DNA of 23,791 bases from a virus. The stretch lies in IMG/VR virus record IMGVR_UViG_3300017528_000128, positions 1 through 23,791 of that record, one strand, 5' to 3'. Position 1 is the first letter of the stretch; the number at the start of each line of letters is the position of its first letter. Below the pieces are notes generated by a model that was not told where the DNA came from, searched no databases, and saw nothing but the letters and a program-made list of their open reading frames with translations. Below are positions 7,366 to 14,471 of this stretch, one piece after another. The translations under genes were made by a program, and so were the position numbers.

Positions 7366-10353
7366 CTATCCTCCGTAACCCGCGCCATAGGCGGCCCTGC
7401 GGCTGCCCCGGTCCCAAACCTCTGCCATCCCCCTGGCGGTGCGCTGCGGCGCGGCCTCCATCGCCCTTATCAGCCGGTCCAGCTTGGCCAGCAGCGCATC
7501 GCCGTGCGCACCCACCGCCCCCGCCGACGACACGTACTCCGCCCGGCCGTCCTCCGCGAAGCTGTACGGCTGGCCGCTGCGCAGCCCGATGCCCCGCACC
7601 GGCTCAGTCACCCACCCGCCTGCCCGGTAGCCGTGGCCGTGGCCGATGACGGCAAGCTGCCCCACGCGGCCGTACCGGTGGGTGGCGTAGTTGATGCCGG
7701 CGTAGGTGTTGGCGAACCCGTCATAGATGCCCCGCCCAACGAACGGCCCCGCGTACGCCAGGAACGTGCTCATGATCGTCTGCAACAGCCCTCGTGACGG
7801 ATCGCCGGCCGCCGCGTTGCTGTCTGTAAGGTTGATGGCGAATCTGTTGCCTCCAGATTCGGTCTGCATCTGCGACAGCCACGGCCCCAGGTAGGACGCG
7901 GGCAAGCCGAGCAGCCGCAGCACAGCCAGCACGGTGCCTGCCCACTTCTGCACGCCCGGGGCGGCGGGGCCTGACCCGCCGCCCAGCGCCCCCAGGGAGG
8001 CCAGCGCGTTGCTGTTGGCCATCTTCTGCAACGCCCCCAGCAGCCCCGCGTTGATGGCCTTGGTGGACGGCAAGCTGGTCCGCACCGCCAGCCCCGGGCT
8101 GCCGCCGCTGGCGTAGGCGATGACCGCCCGGCCCTCGTTGACCGCCGCCATGGCCTGGTCGCCGTACATGCTGGACGACGAGCCCCGGATCACCCACTCC
8201 GTGTCCGACAGCATGGTCGGTATGCGGTCCCCGGTGGGGCCGCCTGGGCCGCGTATCTTGCCACCCGCCGCGCCGGTACGGGGGTGGATTAGCTGCCCCG
8301 ACTGCGCGGCCCGCCCAGCGGCCGTGAGCGGCGAGAAGTTCACCCCCACCGTGACGGTGTGCCCCTTGATGCCCAGAATCGAGTTGGTCACGTTGGTGCG
8401 GAACTGGTCGAACTGCCGGGCGGCGGTCTTTAGCTGGCCGCCGATGCCAGGTATCCACCCGAACGCGCGGGCGGCGGCGTGCAGGATCGACGCGAAGACG
8501 CCCAGGATGAAGTCCAGCAGCCCGGCCAGGACCACCCGCAGCACTTGCATGGCCACCCGCCAAGCCGTCTTCATCCACGACGTCAGCCGGTCCCAACTGC
8601 CCCGGATGTTGGCCACCATGTTGGTGGTCAGCTTCCCGAAGACCACGAACGCCGGCCCCACCACGTGCGCCAGCACCCAGGCGATGATCCGCAGCCCGGC
8701 TGCCACCGCGATCAGGTTGACGCCGATGACGACCAGGGCGGCCTTGATCACCGGCCCCAGGATCGGTGCCCACGCCACCCACACCGCCTTGGTGGATGCC
8801 CACACGTCCTTGAGGAAGGTGCCCACATCGCGCAGCGACGGCAGCGCCATCGCCCACGCCTTGGCCAGCACCGGCCCCAGCGTGCGCTCCACGTACCCGC
8901 CGATGGCCACCAGCCAGCCGTGCACCACCTGCAAGGTGTGTTCCCACGTCGATGCCTGCGCGGGCACCGGGGGCAGTATCTGCGCCGCCGTGCGGCCCGG
9001 AGACGCCGCCAGCGCGGCCGTGATGCCCGGGGCGGTACGCGGCACCACCCGCCCCGGGGAGAACCGGGACGCGCTGGCACCGGGCTGCCCAGCGCCACGT
9101 GGCACCGGGGCCAAGCTGCCGGTGGCCAGTATCCCCACCGCCGTGTGCAACGTCGCTATGGCCCGCGAGGCGGCAGGCGACACGAACGCATCCCAGAACT
9201 GCATGACCGCAGGCACACCCGTGTTAACCAGCCACGAGGACACCCGGGTCAACACCGGCAAGATCGCATCACCCAGGCGGATCATGCCCACCTGCACGAT
9301 GGCCTCAAGCCGGTGGAACTGGGCCTCGGCGGTCTTACGCTGCGCCTCCACCGCCGGGCCGTACCTGCCCATGCTGGCATTGATCTGGTCCTGCTTCTTG
9401 CGCAGCACGTCCAGGTTGTTGATCAGCCCCAAGATGGTGGCCGACGACCGGCCGCCGCCGAACGCATGCGCCAGCAGCGCCGCCGCATCGGTGGCCGACA
9501 GCCCCGAAGCGTCCAGGTGCGTTTTCAGCAACGTGATAGCCGCGATCAGCCCGCCGGGGCTGCGCATCGCCTCACCCAACTGGTGGCCGGTGACACCGAT
9601 GGTGGCCAACTGCTTGGCCGCCGCGCCGCTGGGCGCACCTAGCAACGCGAACGTCATCCGCAGCCGCGTGGCCGCCTCGGCCGCGTTCTGCCCCTCGTCG
9701 GTCATCAGCGCCAGCGCCCCGCCGACTTGCGCCAGCCCCAGCCCCCACGTCTTGGCCGCTGGCAGGATGCCCGTGCCGATGGCCGACACGAAATCGGACA
9801 GCTTCATGTTGCCCGCGCCGATGATGGCGTTGACGGTGGCGGCGGCCTGGGTGAAGTTGGTTGCCCCGCGTATGCCGGTGCGCCACGCCCCGGCCAGCGC
9901 GTTGGTGGTGGACTCCAGATCAGCGCCGCCCACCGCCGCCAAGTCGCTGGCGGTGCGCAGCGCCTTCATCGCGTCTACGTTGTCCAGGCCCACGCTTTTC
10001 AAGTGGTACAGCGCGGCGGCCAACTGCTGCGGCCCCTGCTGCGCGCGGGTGGCCCCCAACTCCAGCACCTGGTTGGACAGCACCCCCACGTCCTTGGCCG
10101 TGGCCCCGGCCTGGGTGCGGATGCGGATCATGGCCGCTTGGAACTTGACGGCCTGGTCGGCGGCCACCGCGCCGATGCCGATAGCCGCGCCGATGCCCGC
10201 CAGGGCGGTGACGGCGGATGCCTTGAACAGCTTGCCGAACCTGGCCCCCGCAGGGCTCGCGCCCTCCTCCACATCCCGGGCCACCTGGCGCTTCAAGTCC
10301 GCGCCGTCCACGCGCAACCGTACGAAGGCGTCAGCCACCGTCAAGCCTGGCAC
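7366..10353 (-). CDS. Tape measure protein with transglycosylase-like domain
   Basis: This 995-residue protein starts at GTG 10351-10353 with GTGAGGG upstream, and ends one base before the tip gene start. It sets tail length and is threaded inside the tube. Residues about 70-290 match the phage tail tape measure family (FQAAMIRIRTQAGAT, SVGLDNVDAMKALRTASD, LPAAKTWGLGLAQVGGALAL). Hydrophobic stretches near residues 50-65, 405 and 535-625 fit tape measures that insert in the host membrane. Residues about 800-905 look like a lysozyme or soluble lytic transglycosylase fold (QTESGGNRFAINL, then DPSRGLLQTIMSTFLAY, and NTYAGINYATHRYG), with the glutamate of TESGG as candidate catalytic residue. The segment 697-750 (GDRIPTMLSDTEWVI) is common near tape measure C-termini. 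At the family's usual rise of roughly 1.5 angstrom per residue, the tail would be about 150 nm. Confidence 0.93.
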   Translation of the reverse strand: MPGLTVADAFVRLRVDGADLKRQVARDVEEGASPAGARFGKLFKASAVTALAGIGAAIGIGAVAADQAVKFQAAMIRIRTQAGATAKDVGVLSNQVLELGATRAQQGPQQLAAALYHLKSVGLDNVDAMKALRTASDLAAVGGADLESTTNALAGAWRTGIRGATNFTQAAATVNAIIGAGNMKLSDFVSAIGTGILPAAKTWGLGLAQVGGALALMTDEGQNAAEAATRLRMTFALLGAPSGAAAKQLATIGVTGHQLGEAMRSPGGLIAAITLLKTHLDASGLSATDAAALLAHAFGGGRSSATILGLINNLDVLRKKQDQINASMGRYGPAVEAQRKTAEAQFHRLEAIVQVGMIRLGDAILPVLTRVSSWLVNTGVPAVMQFWDAFVSPAASRAIATLHTAVGILATGSLAPVPRGAGQPGASASRFSPGRVVPRTAPGITAALAASPGRTAAQILPPVPAQASTWEHTLQVVHGWLVAIGGYVERTLGPVLAKAWAMALPSLRDVGTFLKDVWASTKAVWVAWAPILGPVIKAALVVIGVNLIAVAAGLRIIAWVLAHVVGPAFVVFGKLTTNMVANIRGSWDRLTSWMKTAWRVAMQVLRVVLAGLLDFILGVFASILHAAARAFGWIPGIGGQLKTAARQFDQFRTNVTNSILGIKGHTVTVGVNFSPLTAAGRAAQSGQLIHPRTGAAGGKIRGPGGPTGDRIPTMLSDTEWVIRGSSSSMYGDQAMAAVNEGRAVIAYASGGSPGLAVRTSLPSTKAINAGLLGALQKMANSNALASLGALGGGSGPAAPGVQKWAGTVLAVLRLLGLPASYLGPWLSQMQTESGGNRFAINLTDSNAAAGDPSRGLLQTIMSTFLAYAGPFVGRGIYDGFANTYAGINYATHRYGRVGQLAVIGHGHGYRAGGWVTEPVRGIGLRSGQPYSFAEDGRAEYVSSAGAVGAHGDALLAKLDRLIRAMEAAPQRTARGMAEVWDRGSRRAAYGAGYGG

Positions 10354-10396
10354 TAACCCTCACCCCCAGACCGCCCAGCACAGCCGCACACGGTAA

Positions 10397-10432
10397 ACCA
10401 CCGGGTTACCGCGACAGCGGTACCCCGGCGGT
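10397..10432. promoter_or_regulatory. Long hairpin between chaperone and tape measure genes
   Basis: The 107-base gap between the chaperone stop (10461) and the tape measure start (10353) holds an inverted repeat: arms 10397-10411 and 10418-10432 pair at 13 of 15 positions around a 6-base loop, and 14 of 15 in the minus-strand RNA counting one G-U pair. A competing short hairpin can form from CGGTAA (10391-10396) with TTACCG (10406-10411). No U-tract follows on the minus strand, so it need not be an intrinsic terminator. It may tune expression between genes needed in very different amounts. Confidence 0.5.
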
Positions 10433-10460
10433 CTACCCGTGTGCCCAGGCCAGCGCCCAT

Positions 10461-11263
10461 CTACGCCTCTGCGGCGTCTAGGAAGGCGGCCACAGCGGCC
10501 TGCCGGTTGGCGGCCAGCTCTCCCGGGGTCCAGCCCATTTCCTCCACCTTGTCGGCCCAGTCCTCCGCCGGGGTCACATAGTCATCAGCCAGCCGGGCCG
10601 CACCAGCCGCCTGCCCGGCCACGGCCAGCAGGCGCAGCATGTCCCACCGCTCCCGCTCCCGCAGCATCAAGTGCTCGATCAGGTCGCACCGCTGCCGCAG
10701 CGCTAGCCGCCGCTGGCAGAAGCCTCCTTGCGCCGCGCGGATGCGCCGCTGCCTCTCGCGCCGCCGCGCGCCGATGGGGCTTTCCGCGCGGCCTTCGGCT
10801 GGCCGCCCGGCTGGCCCAAGTTGAGCACCGTGATATCCCCAGCTCCCGAGGCAATGGCCTTCGACAGTTGCGCGGCCCTCTCCGCATCCCCAGGCAAGGA
10901 GGGCGAGAGCGGCACGGTAGGGCGGCCACTGGCGGCCACCACGAACTCCTCTAGCTGCTCGTTGATGCCGGCCATGATGTCCATGATCACTTCCGGCCTG
11001 GTGTGGTGCTCCTTGGTGTGCCGCTTGAAGTGGGCGTACTCCGCGTGGCCGAAGGCCATCTGCAAGAATGCCGCGATGGCCGCCTGCGCCTCGGGCCGGG
11101 TGATGTCCGTGGCGCTGGCAGCCAGCAGGGCAAGCTCCGACTGGTCCAGCAGGTCGGGTTCCCCGTTGCAATGGAACTCCTCCCCGTCCAGGGTGAAACT
11201 GACCCCCGCCAGGGGGTTGACCATGGGCTCGCTGTCGTCGGGTACTGACACGTAGGCACGCAT
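10461..11263 (-). CDS. Tail assembly chaperone, long frameshifted form (gpGT-like)
   Basis: This is the predicted fusion product that starts as the short chaperone at 11263, then shifts to the -1 frame and ends at TAG 10461-10463. The distal part, unique to this form, is well formed: LALRQRCDLIEHLMLRERER, then WDMLRLLAVAGQAAGAARL, ADDYVTPAEDWADKVEEMGW and a helical end. The frame relation is right: codons of the first frame start at positions equal to 1 modulo 3, those of the second at 2, one base upstream. In lambda-like tails both G and GT bind the tape measure, and GT recruits tube subunits. I see no canonical X-XXY-YYZ heptamer in the overlap, so the shift point is unknown. If there is no shift, the downstream frame could instead be translated from ATG near 10670. 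Confidence 0.6.
10703..11263 (-). CDS. Tail assembly chaperone, short form (gpG-like)
   Basis: The 186-residue protein starts at ATG 11261-11263 after an AAGGAAGGGG site some 13 bases upstream, and ends at TAG 10703-10705. It follows the tail tube gene and precedes the tape measure, the conserved place of gpG-like chaperones, which bind the tape measure and keep it soluble before tube assembly. The first half is an acidic, helical domain (FTLDGEEFHCNG, LDQSELALLAASATDI, AAIAAFLQMAFG, RPEVIMDIMAGINEQLEEFV). The last 40 residues are basic and low in complexity (PKAARKAPSARGGARG, ASARRKEASASGG), usual for the zone before a frameshift. There is an AAGGAGG Shine-Dalgarno-like run at 10723-10729, about 18 bases before its stop. 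Assignment rests on position, size and the two-frame layout more than on strong sequence identity. Confidence 0.8.
   Translation of the reverse strand: MRAYVSVPDDSEPMVNPLAGVSFTLDGEEFHCNGEPDLLDQSELALLAASATDITRPEAQAAIAAFLQMAFGHAEYAHFKRHTKEHHTRPEVIMDIMAGINEQLEEFVVAASGRPTVPLSPSLPGDAERAAQLSKAIASGAGDITVLNLGQPGGQPKAARKAPSARGGARGSGASARRKEASASGG
10723..10729 (-). promoter_or_regulatory. Shine-Dalgarno-like AAGGAGG inside the chaperone overlap
   Basis: The minus strand reads AAGGAGG inside the short chaperone's coding end. Internal Shine-Dalgarno-like runs can stimulate -1 frameshifting, as known for E. coli dnaX. No ATG, GTG or TTG sits at normal spacing after it in the downstream frame, so it is more likely a frameshift stimulator, or incidental, than a start signal. 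Confidence 0.35.
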
Positions 11264-11287
11264 GCGCTGGGGTGCCCCTTCCTTGGG

Positions 11288-11848
11288 TTAGGCGCGCTGC
11301 GGGCTGGCAAGGATCGCCCGCCACGGCCGCAGCCCCGAGGCGGGAAGCTCCAGATTGAACACCACCGGGATAGTGGCCTTGGCCGCGCCCTTGGCGCGCA
11401 CGATCGCCACATCACCGGATTGGAAGCACTGCCGGTACACCCAGCGCTCCGTGTGGTCTTCGCTCTCGAAGAGGATCATGGCGCGCACCTCGGTGCCCAG
11501 ATCCGGCGGCTCGTAGATCACCACGCCGCTGCCGCTGGACACGTTGCCGCCGTTGAAGGCCGCCTTGAGGTTGGTGGCCGTGATCTGCGCCAGGGCGAAC
11601 TGCACAGTGCCCGCCCGGCTGGTCGGCTGGTAGGACAGCGGGTCCAGCACCTCGGCCACCTGCACCTGGTCAGTGTTGGTCTGGTAGTGGAACTCGCTGC
11701 CGGTGTCGGTGTAGCCCATCAGCACCCACGCCGCCGAGACCGTGGCCAAGCTGGTGGCCACGTCCACCGGCTCGGTGGTGCCGATTGGCGCAAGGTACAG
11801 GTAGCCGGGGCCAAGCGACAGGGCCGCCGGGTTGCCGCGTGCTGGCAT
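11288..11848 (-). CDS. Major tail tube protein
   Basis: This 186-residue protein begins at ATG 11846-11848, overlapping the previous stop as TAATG, and ends at TAA 11288-11290. It fits the tail tube family of actinophages: an early GYLYLAPIGTTEP strand, AAWVLMGYTDTGSEFHYQ, EVLDPLSYQPTSRAGTVQFA, a helix ATNLKAAFNGGN, then WVYRQCFQSGDVAIVR and a final VVFNLEL strand. These subunits stack as hexameric rings around the tape measure to make the tail tube. Position just before the chaperone pair supports this, as does the size. It should be among the most abundant virion proteins. I see no Ig-like extension at its C-terminus. Confidence 0.88.
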   Translation of the reverse strand: MPARGNPAALSLGPGYLYLAPIGTTEPVDVATSLATVSAAWVLMGYTDTGSEFHYQTNTDQVQVAEVLDPLSYQPTSRAGTVQFALAQITATNLKAAFNGGNVSSGSGVVIYEPPDLGTEVRAMILFESEDHTERWVYRQCFQSGDVAIVRAKGAAKATIPVVFNLELPASGLRPWRAILASPQRA

Positions 11849-12150
11849 TACTCCTCCTCGCCCTGGCCGCCGCCAGTGCTGTTAGAGCCCCCGGCGGGGG
11901 CCTGCTCTGTGTCCTCCTCGGCTGCGCTGGCGGCCTCGGCGTCTTCGGGGGTGGCCAGTAGCGCCTGCCACTCCGGGTTAGCGTCATACACGTCCGCCGG
12001 CACGTGATCACCCGCGCGGAACGCGCACACCTGCATGCGGTCCTCGGCCACCGGGGTGAACACATCCACCCGGGCCACGTAGTACGCGGGGCGCGCTGGG
12101 GCCTCCTCCTCGCCGGCCCCAGCCGCCCTGCGCCTTGGCTGCTGTGCCAT
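11848..12150 (-). CDS. Small acidic-tailed protein of the tail module, function unknown
   Basis: The 100-residue protein starts at ATG 12148-12150, 4 bases after the preceding stop, and its stop overlaps the tube gene start. The core, residues about 20-70, reads ARPAYYVARVDVFTPVAE then VCAFRAGDHVPADVYDANPE, a small beta-type domain. It is flanked by a basic, glutamate-rich start and an acidic, glycine-rich end (GGSNSTGGGQGEEE). Low-complexity ends suggest a disordered protein that binds a partner during tail assembly. It does not resemble any family I can name. Tight overlap with the tube gene suggests co-translation and a role tied to tail tube or tail completion. Confidence 0.7.
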   Translation of the reverse strand: MAQQPRRRAAGAGEEEAPARPAYYVARVDVFTPVAEDRMQVCAFRAGDHVPADVYDANPEWQALLATPEDAEAASAAEEDTEQAPAGGSNSTGGGQGEEE

Positions 12151-12154
12151 CGGC

Positions 12155-12514
12155 TCAGCCGCCCATGATTACCGGGCACACCTTGCAGGTGGCCCCGGTG
12201 GTGGAGCAGGTGGCCGTCACGTTGCCGTTGGAATCCCCGAAGGGGTACAGCGGGAACGGCCCGTACAGCCGCAGCCCCGTGGTGGCCTCCACCGTGGGGG
12301 CCAGGGCCAGCGGGGCGTTGGTCAGCGCCAGCGGGCCACCACCCGTGGGCGGGGTGACGGTGACGGTGACCGCGCCGCCGCTGGTGTTTTGCACCAGCAG
12401 GTAGGTGTTCGGCCCGGCCGGGAACGTGTCGCCAGATGCGCCGCTTGCCACCAGGCCGGTGGCGAGGCTGCCGCCGCCGGTACGGCTGGCCACAACCGGG
12501 GTCAGTGCTGCCAT
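12155..12514 (-). CDS. Small beta-rich structural protein, function unknown
   Basis: The 119-residue protein starts at ATG 12512-12514 behind a strong AAAGGAG site and ends with a CPVIMGG tail. It is nearly all short beta strands: YLLVQNTSGGAVTVTVTPP, then ALAPTVEATTGLRLYGPFP, LYPFGDSNGNVTATCSTTG and CKVCPVI. This pattern of a single small beta sandwich with a GPFPLYPF loop recurs among hypothetical actinophage virion proteins, and may be a decoration or tail-associated subunit. Three cysteines lie close together near the end (CSTTGATCKVC), which could form a disulfide or a metal site. Its place between tail terminator and tube protein suggests a tail or neck role, but that is inference. Confidence 0.72.
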   Translation of the reverse strand: MAALTPVVASRTGGGSLATGLVASGASGDTFPAGPNTYLLVQNTSGGAVTVTVTPPTGGGPLALTNAPLALAPTVEATTGLRLYGPFPLYPFGDSNGNVTATCSTTGATCKVCPVIMGG

Positions 12515-12524
12515 GGTTGCTCCT

Positions 12525-12953
12525 TTAGGTTGGTGCCAACACCAGGTCGGCCTGTACTTGAAACAGGTACGGCTCCGAGGCGTCCGCAGGCTGCGGCACG
12601 TACACCGGGCCGGCCAGATTGTCGTGCACCAGCACCGTCATGCCATCACCGGCAGGCTGCGGGGCACCGGTCAGCAACTCCACCGCCCCGGCAATTGCGG
12701 CCGCTGCCCGCTCGGCTGCCACCTCGTCGCCGCAATACACGTCCCACTGCATGCGCGCCTGGGTGACTACGCCGTCCTCAGCGGCCAGGCCGCCGCCGCC
12801 GCCGATGCGCGACACCAGCGCCCACGGCCCCGACGCGGGGGATCGGGGCGGCGGCTGGAGGAAGCAGCCGTTTTCCAGCGGGTTGCCCTGGCCGACCAGC
12901 GCCGCCTGGGCGTTGGTCCACTCGCACGCCGCCAGCTCCACCGCGCTAGCCAA
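12525..12953 (-). CDS. Tail terminator / minor head-tail protein
   Basis: The 142-residue frame starts at TTG 12951-12953, overlapping the end of the upstream gene, with GGGGGAAGG about 9 bases before it; a later GTG at 12939-12941 is possible. Its order after the gp10-like protein and before the tube protein is that of tail terminators, which cap the tube and join it to the head. Features are an N-terminal helix (LAACEWTNAQAALVGQG), then ALVSRIGG, VVTQARMQWDVYCGDEVAAE, a helix AAAAIAGAVELLTGA and strands ending in FQVQADLVLAPT. The helix-strand pattern with a WDVYC strand and a final hydrophobic strand fits gpU or gp17-like terminators, though the sequence match itself is weak. Confidence 0.7.
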   Translation of the reverse strand: MASAVELAACEWTNAQAALVGQGNPLENGCFLQPPPRSPASGPWALVSRIGGGGGLAAEDGVVTQARMQWDVYCGDEVAAERAAAAIAGAVELLTGAPQPAGDGMTVLVHDNLAGPVYVPQPADASEPYLFQVQADLVLAPT

Positions 12954-13506
12954 AGTGGAACACCTTCCCCCGCAAACTCAGCACCGTGGCTTCCACGAAG
13001 TGCGCGCCCTTGGTGCCGGGGTGGTGGACCAGCGGGCCGAAGATCTGCCCGGTGGCCCGGTTGCGCAGCGGCCATGGTCCGGTGGAGCGGATGATGTGCG
13101 GCGGGGTGCCGTTGTTCACCCACTTGCCGTAGTTGGCGGTGGGGCCGATCAGGTAGCCGCCGCCCCTGTCCAGCGGCAGCCCGGGGATGGGTTCGATGAC
13201 GACGCTGTTACGCAGAAACCCGCTGGGCCGCAGCGGCAGGTCGCCGGCGTACCGGGCGCGTGACACGGCAGGCCCCTTGGGCAGCGCCAGGCCACGGCCG
13301 AACGCGCCGGGCACCTGGTAGGTGGTGCCCTTGGAGAATCCGGGGGTGACCGGGTGGGCGTATACGGGGTAGACCGGCGACACCGGTATGTGCGCCTTCA
13401 TCTCAGCCGCCGCCAGGCCAGCCAGCAATCGCAGCGCCGTGCGTGGCTCGCCCTCATACCAGGCGTGCAGCGCCGCGTCACGCCACACCACCCTGGTTAC
13501 CGCCAT
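12946..13506 (-). CDS. HK97 gp10-like tail completion / neck protein
   Basis: This 186-residue protein starts at ATG 13504-13506. It has an N-terminal helical part (RTALRLLAGLAAAEMKAHIP), a SPVYPVYAHPVTPG turn, and a middle part typical of the HK97 gp10 family: LRNSVVIEPIPG, GGGYLIGPTANYGKWVNNG, PPHIIRS, then HPGTKGAHFVEATVLSLRG. The pattern of tyrosine, an N-G-T-x-P-H-x-I loop, a late H-P-G-T-K and a FVEAT helix is the family's signature. These proteins complete the head-tail interface. Its end overlaps the next gene by 8 bases. The middle part (GFSKGTTYQVPGAFGRGLALP) is longer than usual and may be an inserted loop. This is a confident call by motif and by position. Confidence 0.82.
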   Translation of the reverse strand: MAVTRVVWRDAALHAWYEGEPRTALRLLAGLAAAEMKAHIPVSPVYPVYAHPVTPGFSKGTTYQVPGAFGRGLALPKGPAVSRARYAGDLPLRPSGFLRNSVVIEPIPGLPLDRGGGYLIGPTANYGKWVNNGTPPHIIRSTGPWPLRNRATGQIFGPLVHHPGTKGAHFVEATVLSLRGKVFHFG

Positions 13507-13519
13507 CCGTCACACCCCC

Positions 13520-13972
13520 TCACAGCAGCAGGTCATCTCCCCAGGTCACCGGGTCCGGTGCCGCCCAAATCGGGTACAGTTCCGGGCCGCCGCCCTGCTC
13601 GTTACGGATCGCCGCCAGCACCTGCGCCAGCGCCGCGTTGGCCCGGCTGTCCAGCGTGTTGGCCACGTTGATGTTGGCCGTCCGCTCGGGGTAGGCCATC
13701 TCGATGTCGGCGGCGGCCCGCCACGCCGCCGCATCGCGGGCCGCCGTCTCAATCTCGTCAGCCAGTTGGCCCGTGGACGGCAGCGCCCCGGTGGCTGCCA
13801 GCACCCACCCCACCGCGTTGTCCACGAACCCCTGGGCCTGCTCGGCGGTGGGCTCGGTGTTCTCGGTGAACTGGCCCAGTAGCTGGGTGCTGCCAGGCGT
13901 GGTCCTATCACGGGTGCGGGTTGGGATCTTCTCCGCGACCTCACCCGTAGTAGGTGCCCACGCCTCGGCCAC
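13520..13972 (-). CDS. Head-tail connector (adaptor) protein
   Basis: The 150-residue protein starts at GTG 13970-13972, sharing one base with the preceding stop. It is mainly helical: an N-terminal strand (WAPTTGEVAEKIPTRT), a long helix (TAEQAQGFVDNAVGWVLAA), a second (QLADEIETAARDAAAWRAAA), and a third (NTLDSRANAALAQVLAAIRN), ending in PIWAAPDPVTWGDDLLL. This three-helix layout and the A-x-x-I-E-x-A-Y-P-E-R segment match gp6- or gp15-like adaptors of actinophages, which form a ring on the portal. The position two genes after the major capsid gene agrees. The fold assignment is from pattern recognition alone. Confidence 0.75.
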   Translation of the reverse strand: MAEAWAPTTGEVAEKIPTRTRDRTTPGSTQLLGQFTENTEPTAEQAQGFVDNAVGWVLAATGALPSTGQLADEIETAARDAAAWRAAADIEMAYPERTANINVANTLDSRANAALAQVLAAIRNEQGGGPELYPIWAAPDPVTWGDDLLL

Positions 13973-14403
13973 TACTTGCCGTCTGCCTTGCCGGCGGTGC
14001 CGCTACGCGAGGTGACGCCGCCCCGGGGGGCGGATGTGGAGGCCGCCGGGGGGCTGGCGGCCTGGGTAGGGGTCTCCCCGCCGCCCTTGGCCGCCGCCTC
14101 CTCGGCCTGCACGTCCACCCGCTGCGGCCCCGGCGGGCCGCCCGGCGGGTCAGCGGCCACCTGCTCCCGCTGCTGGCGGGTCATGGGGAACGCTTCGATC
14201 AGGTTGTGGCTGGCCAGGTGGGCGAGCTGCTCCTCCCGCACATCCAGCGGCAGCACACCGCCCCGGTGCAAGCCGATGATCCGCATGCCCTCCGTGGTGG
14301 CCGTCTTCACGGTCACGTACGGGGCGCACACCCGCCACCAGTACTCGCCGTCTGCCATGTCGGCGGGCTTCCAGGCGGCCCGCTTCTCCTTGGTGTCCGC
14401 CAC
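13972..14403 (-). CDS. Small head-associated protein, function unknown
   Basis: This 143-residue protein starts at GTG 14401-14403 behind a GGAAGGGG site. The first 75 residues form a compact domain: GEYWWRVCAPYVTVKTATTE, then GMRIIGLHRGGVLPLDV and EQLAHLASHNLIEAF. The rest is disordered and rich in proline, glycine and alanine, and basic at the end (SRSGTAGKADGK). Similar short proteins, where a strand pair is followed by a G-x-x-L-P-x-D-V turn and a helix, sit between capsid and adaptor genes in many actinophages, and their role is not settled. A role at the head surface or neck is inferred from place. I cannot name a family. Confidence 0.72.
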   Translation of the reverse strand: MADTKEKRAAWKPADMADGEYWWRVCAPYVTVKTATTEGMRIIGLHRGGVLPLDVREEQLAHLASHNLIEAFPMTRQQREQVAADPPGGPPGPQRVDVQAEEAAAKGGGETPTQAASPPAASTSAPRGGVTSRSGTAGKADGK

Positions 14404-14429
14404 AGCGGCACCCCTTCCCTTTGTCTCAG

Positions 14430-14463
14430 GGCTGCCCGGGGCAGCCAGTGCGCTGGTGCTGGC
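14430..14463. terminator. Tandem hairpins after the major capsid gene
   Basis: The 68 bases between the capsid stop (14472) and the next start (14403) hold two dyads: a 7-bp stem 14430-14436 with 14440-14446 around a CGG loop, and AGCCAG 14443-14448 with CTGGCT 14458-14463, which overlap and so compete. No U-run follows on the minus strand. It could be a partial terminator or an RNA-stability element that lets capsid transcript exceed downstream transcript. Confidence 0.4.
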
Positions 14464-14471
14464 TGCTGCGG

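Noticed and set aside
8120-10396. Long plus-strand open frame opposite the tape measure
   Set aside because: The opposite strand encodes a clear tape measure; the plus reading is rich in S, A, P and C with no recognisable motif.
10783-10789. CGGAAAG as a lambda-like slippery site in the chaperone
   Set aside because: It resembles GGGAAAG but is in the wrong phase: the chaperone reads CGG AAA, not GGA AAG, so tandem slippage would not lead to the downstream frame.
11264-11324. Upstream start for the second chaperone frame at 11324
   Set aside because: That frame before the shift zone has a random, arginine-rich composition and begins inside the tail tube gene; only its distal part looks like protein.
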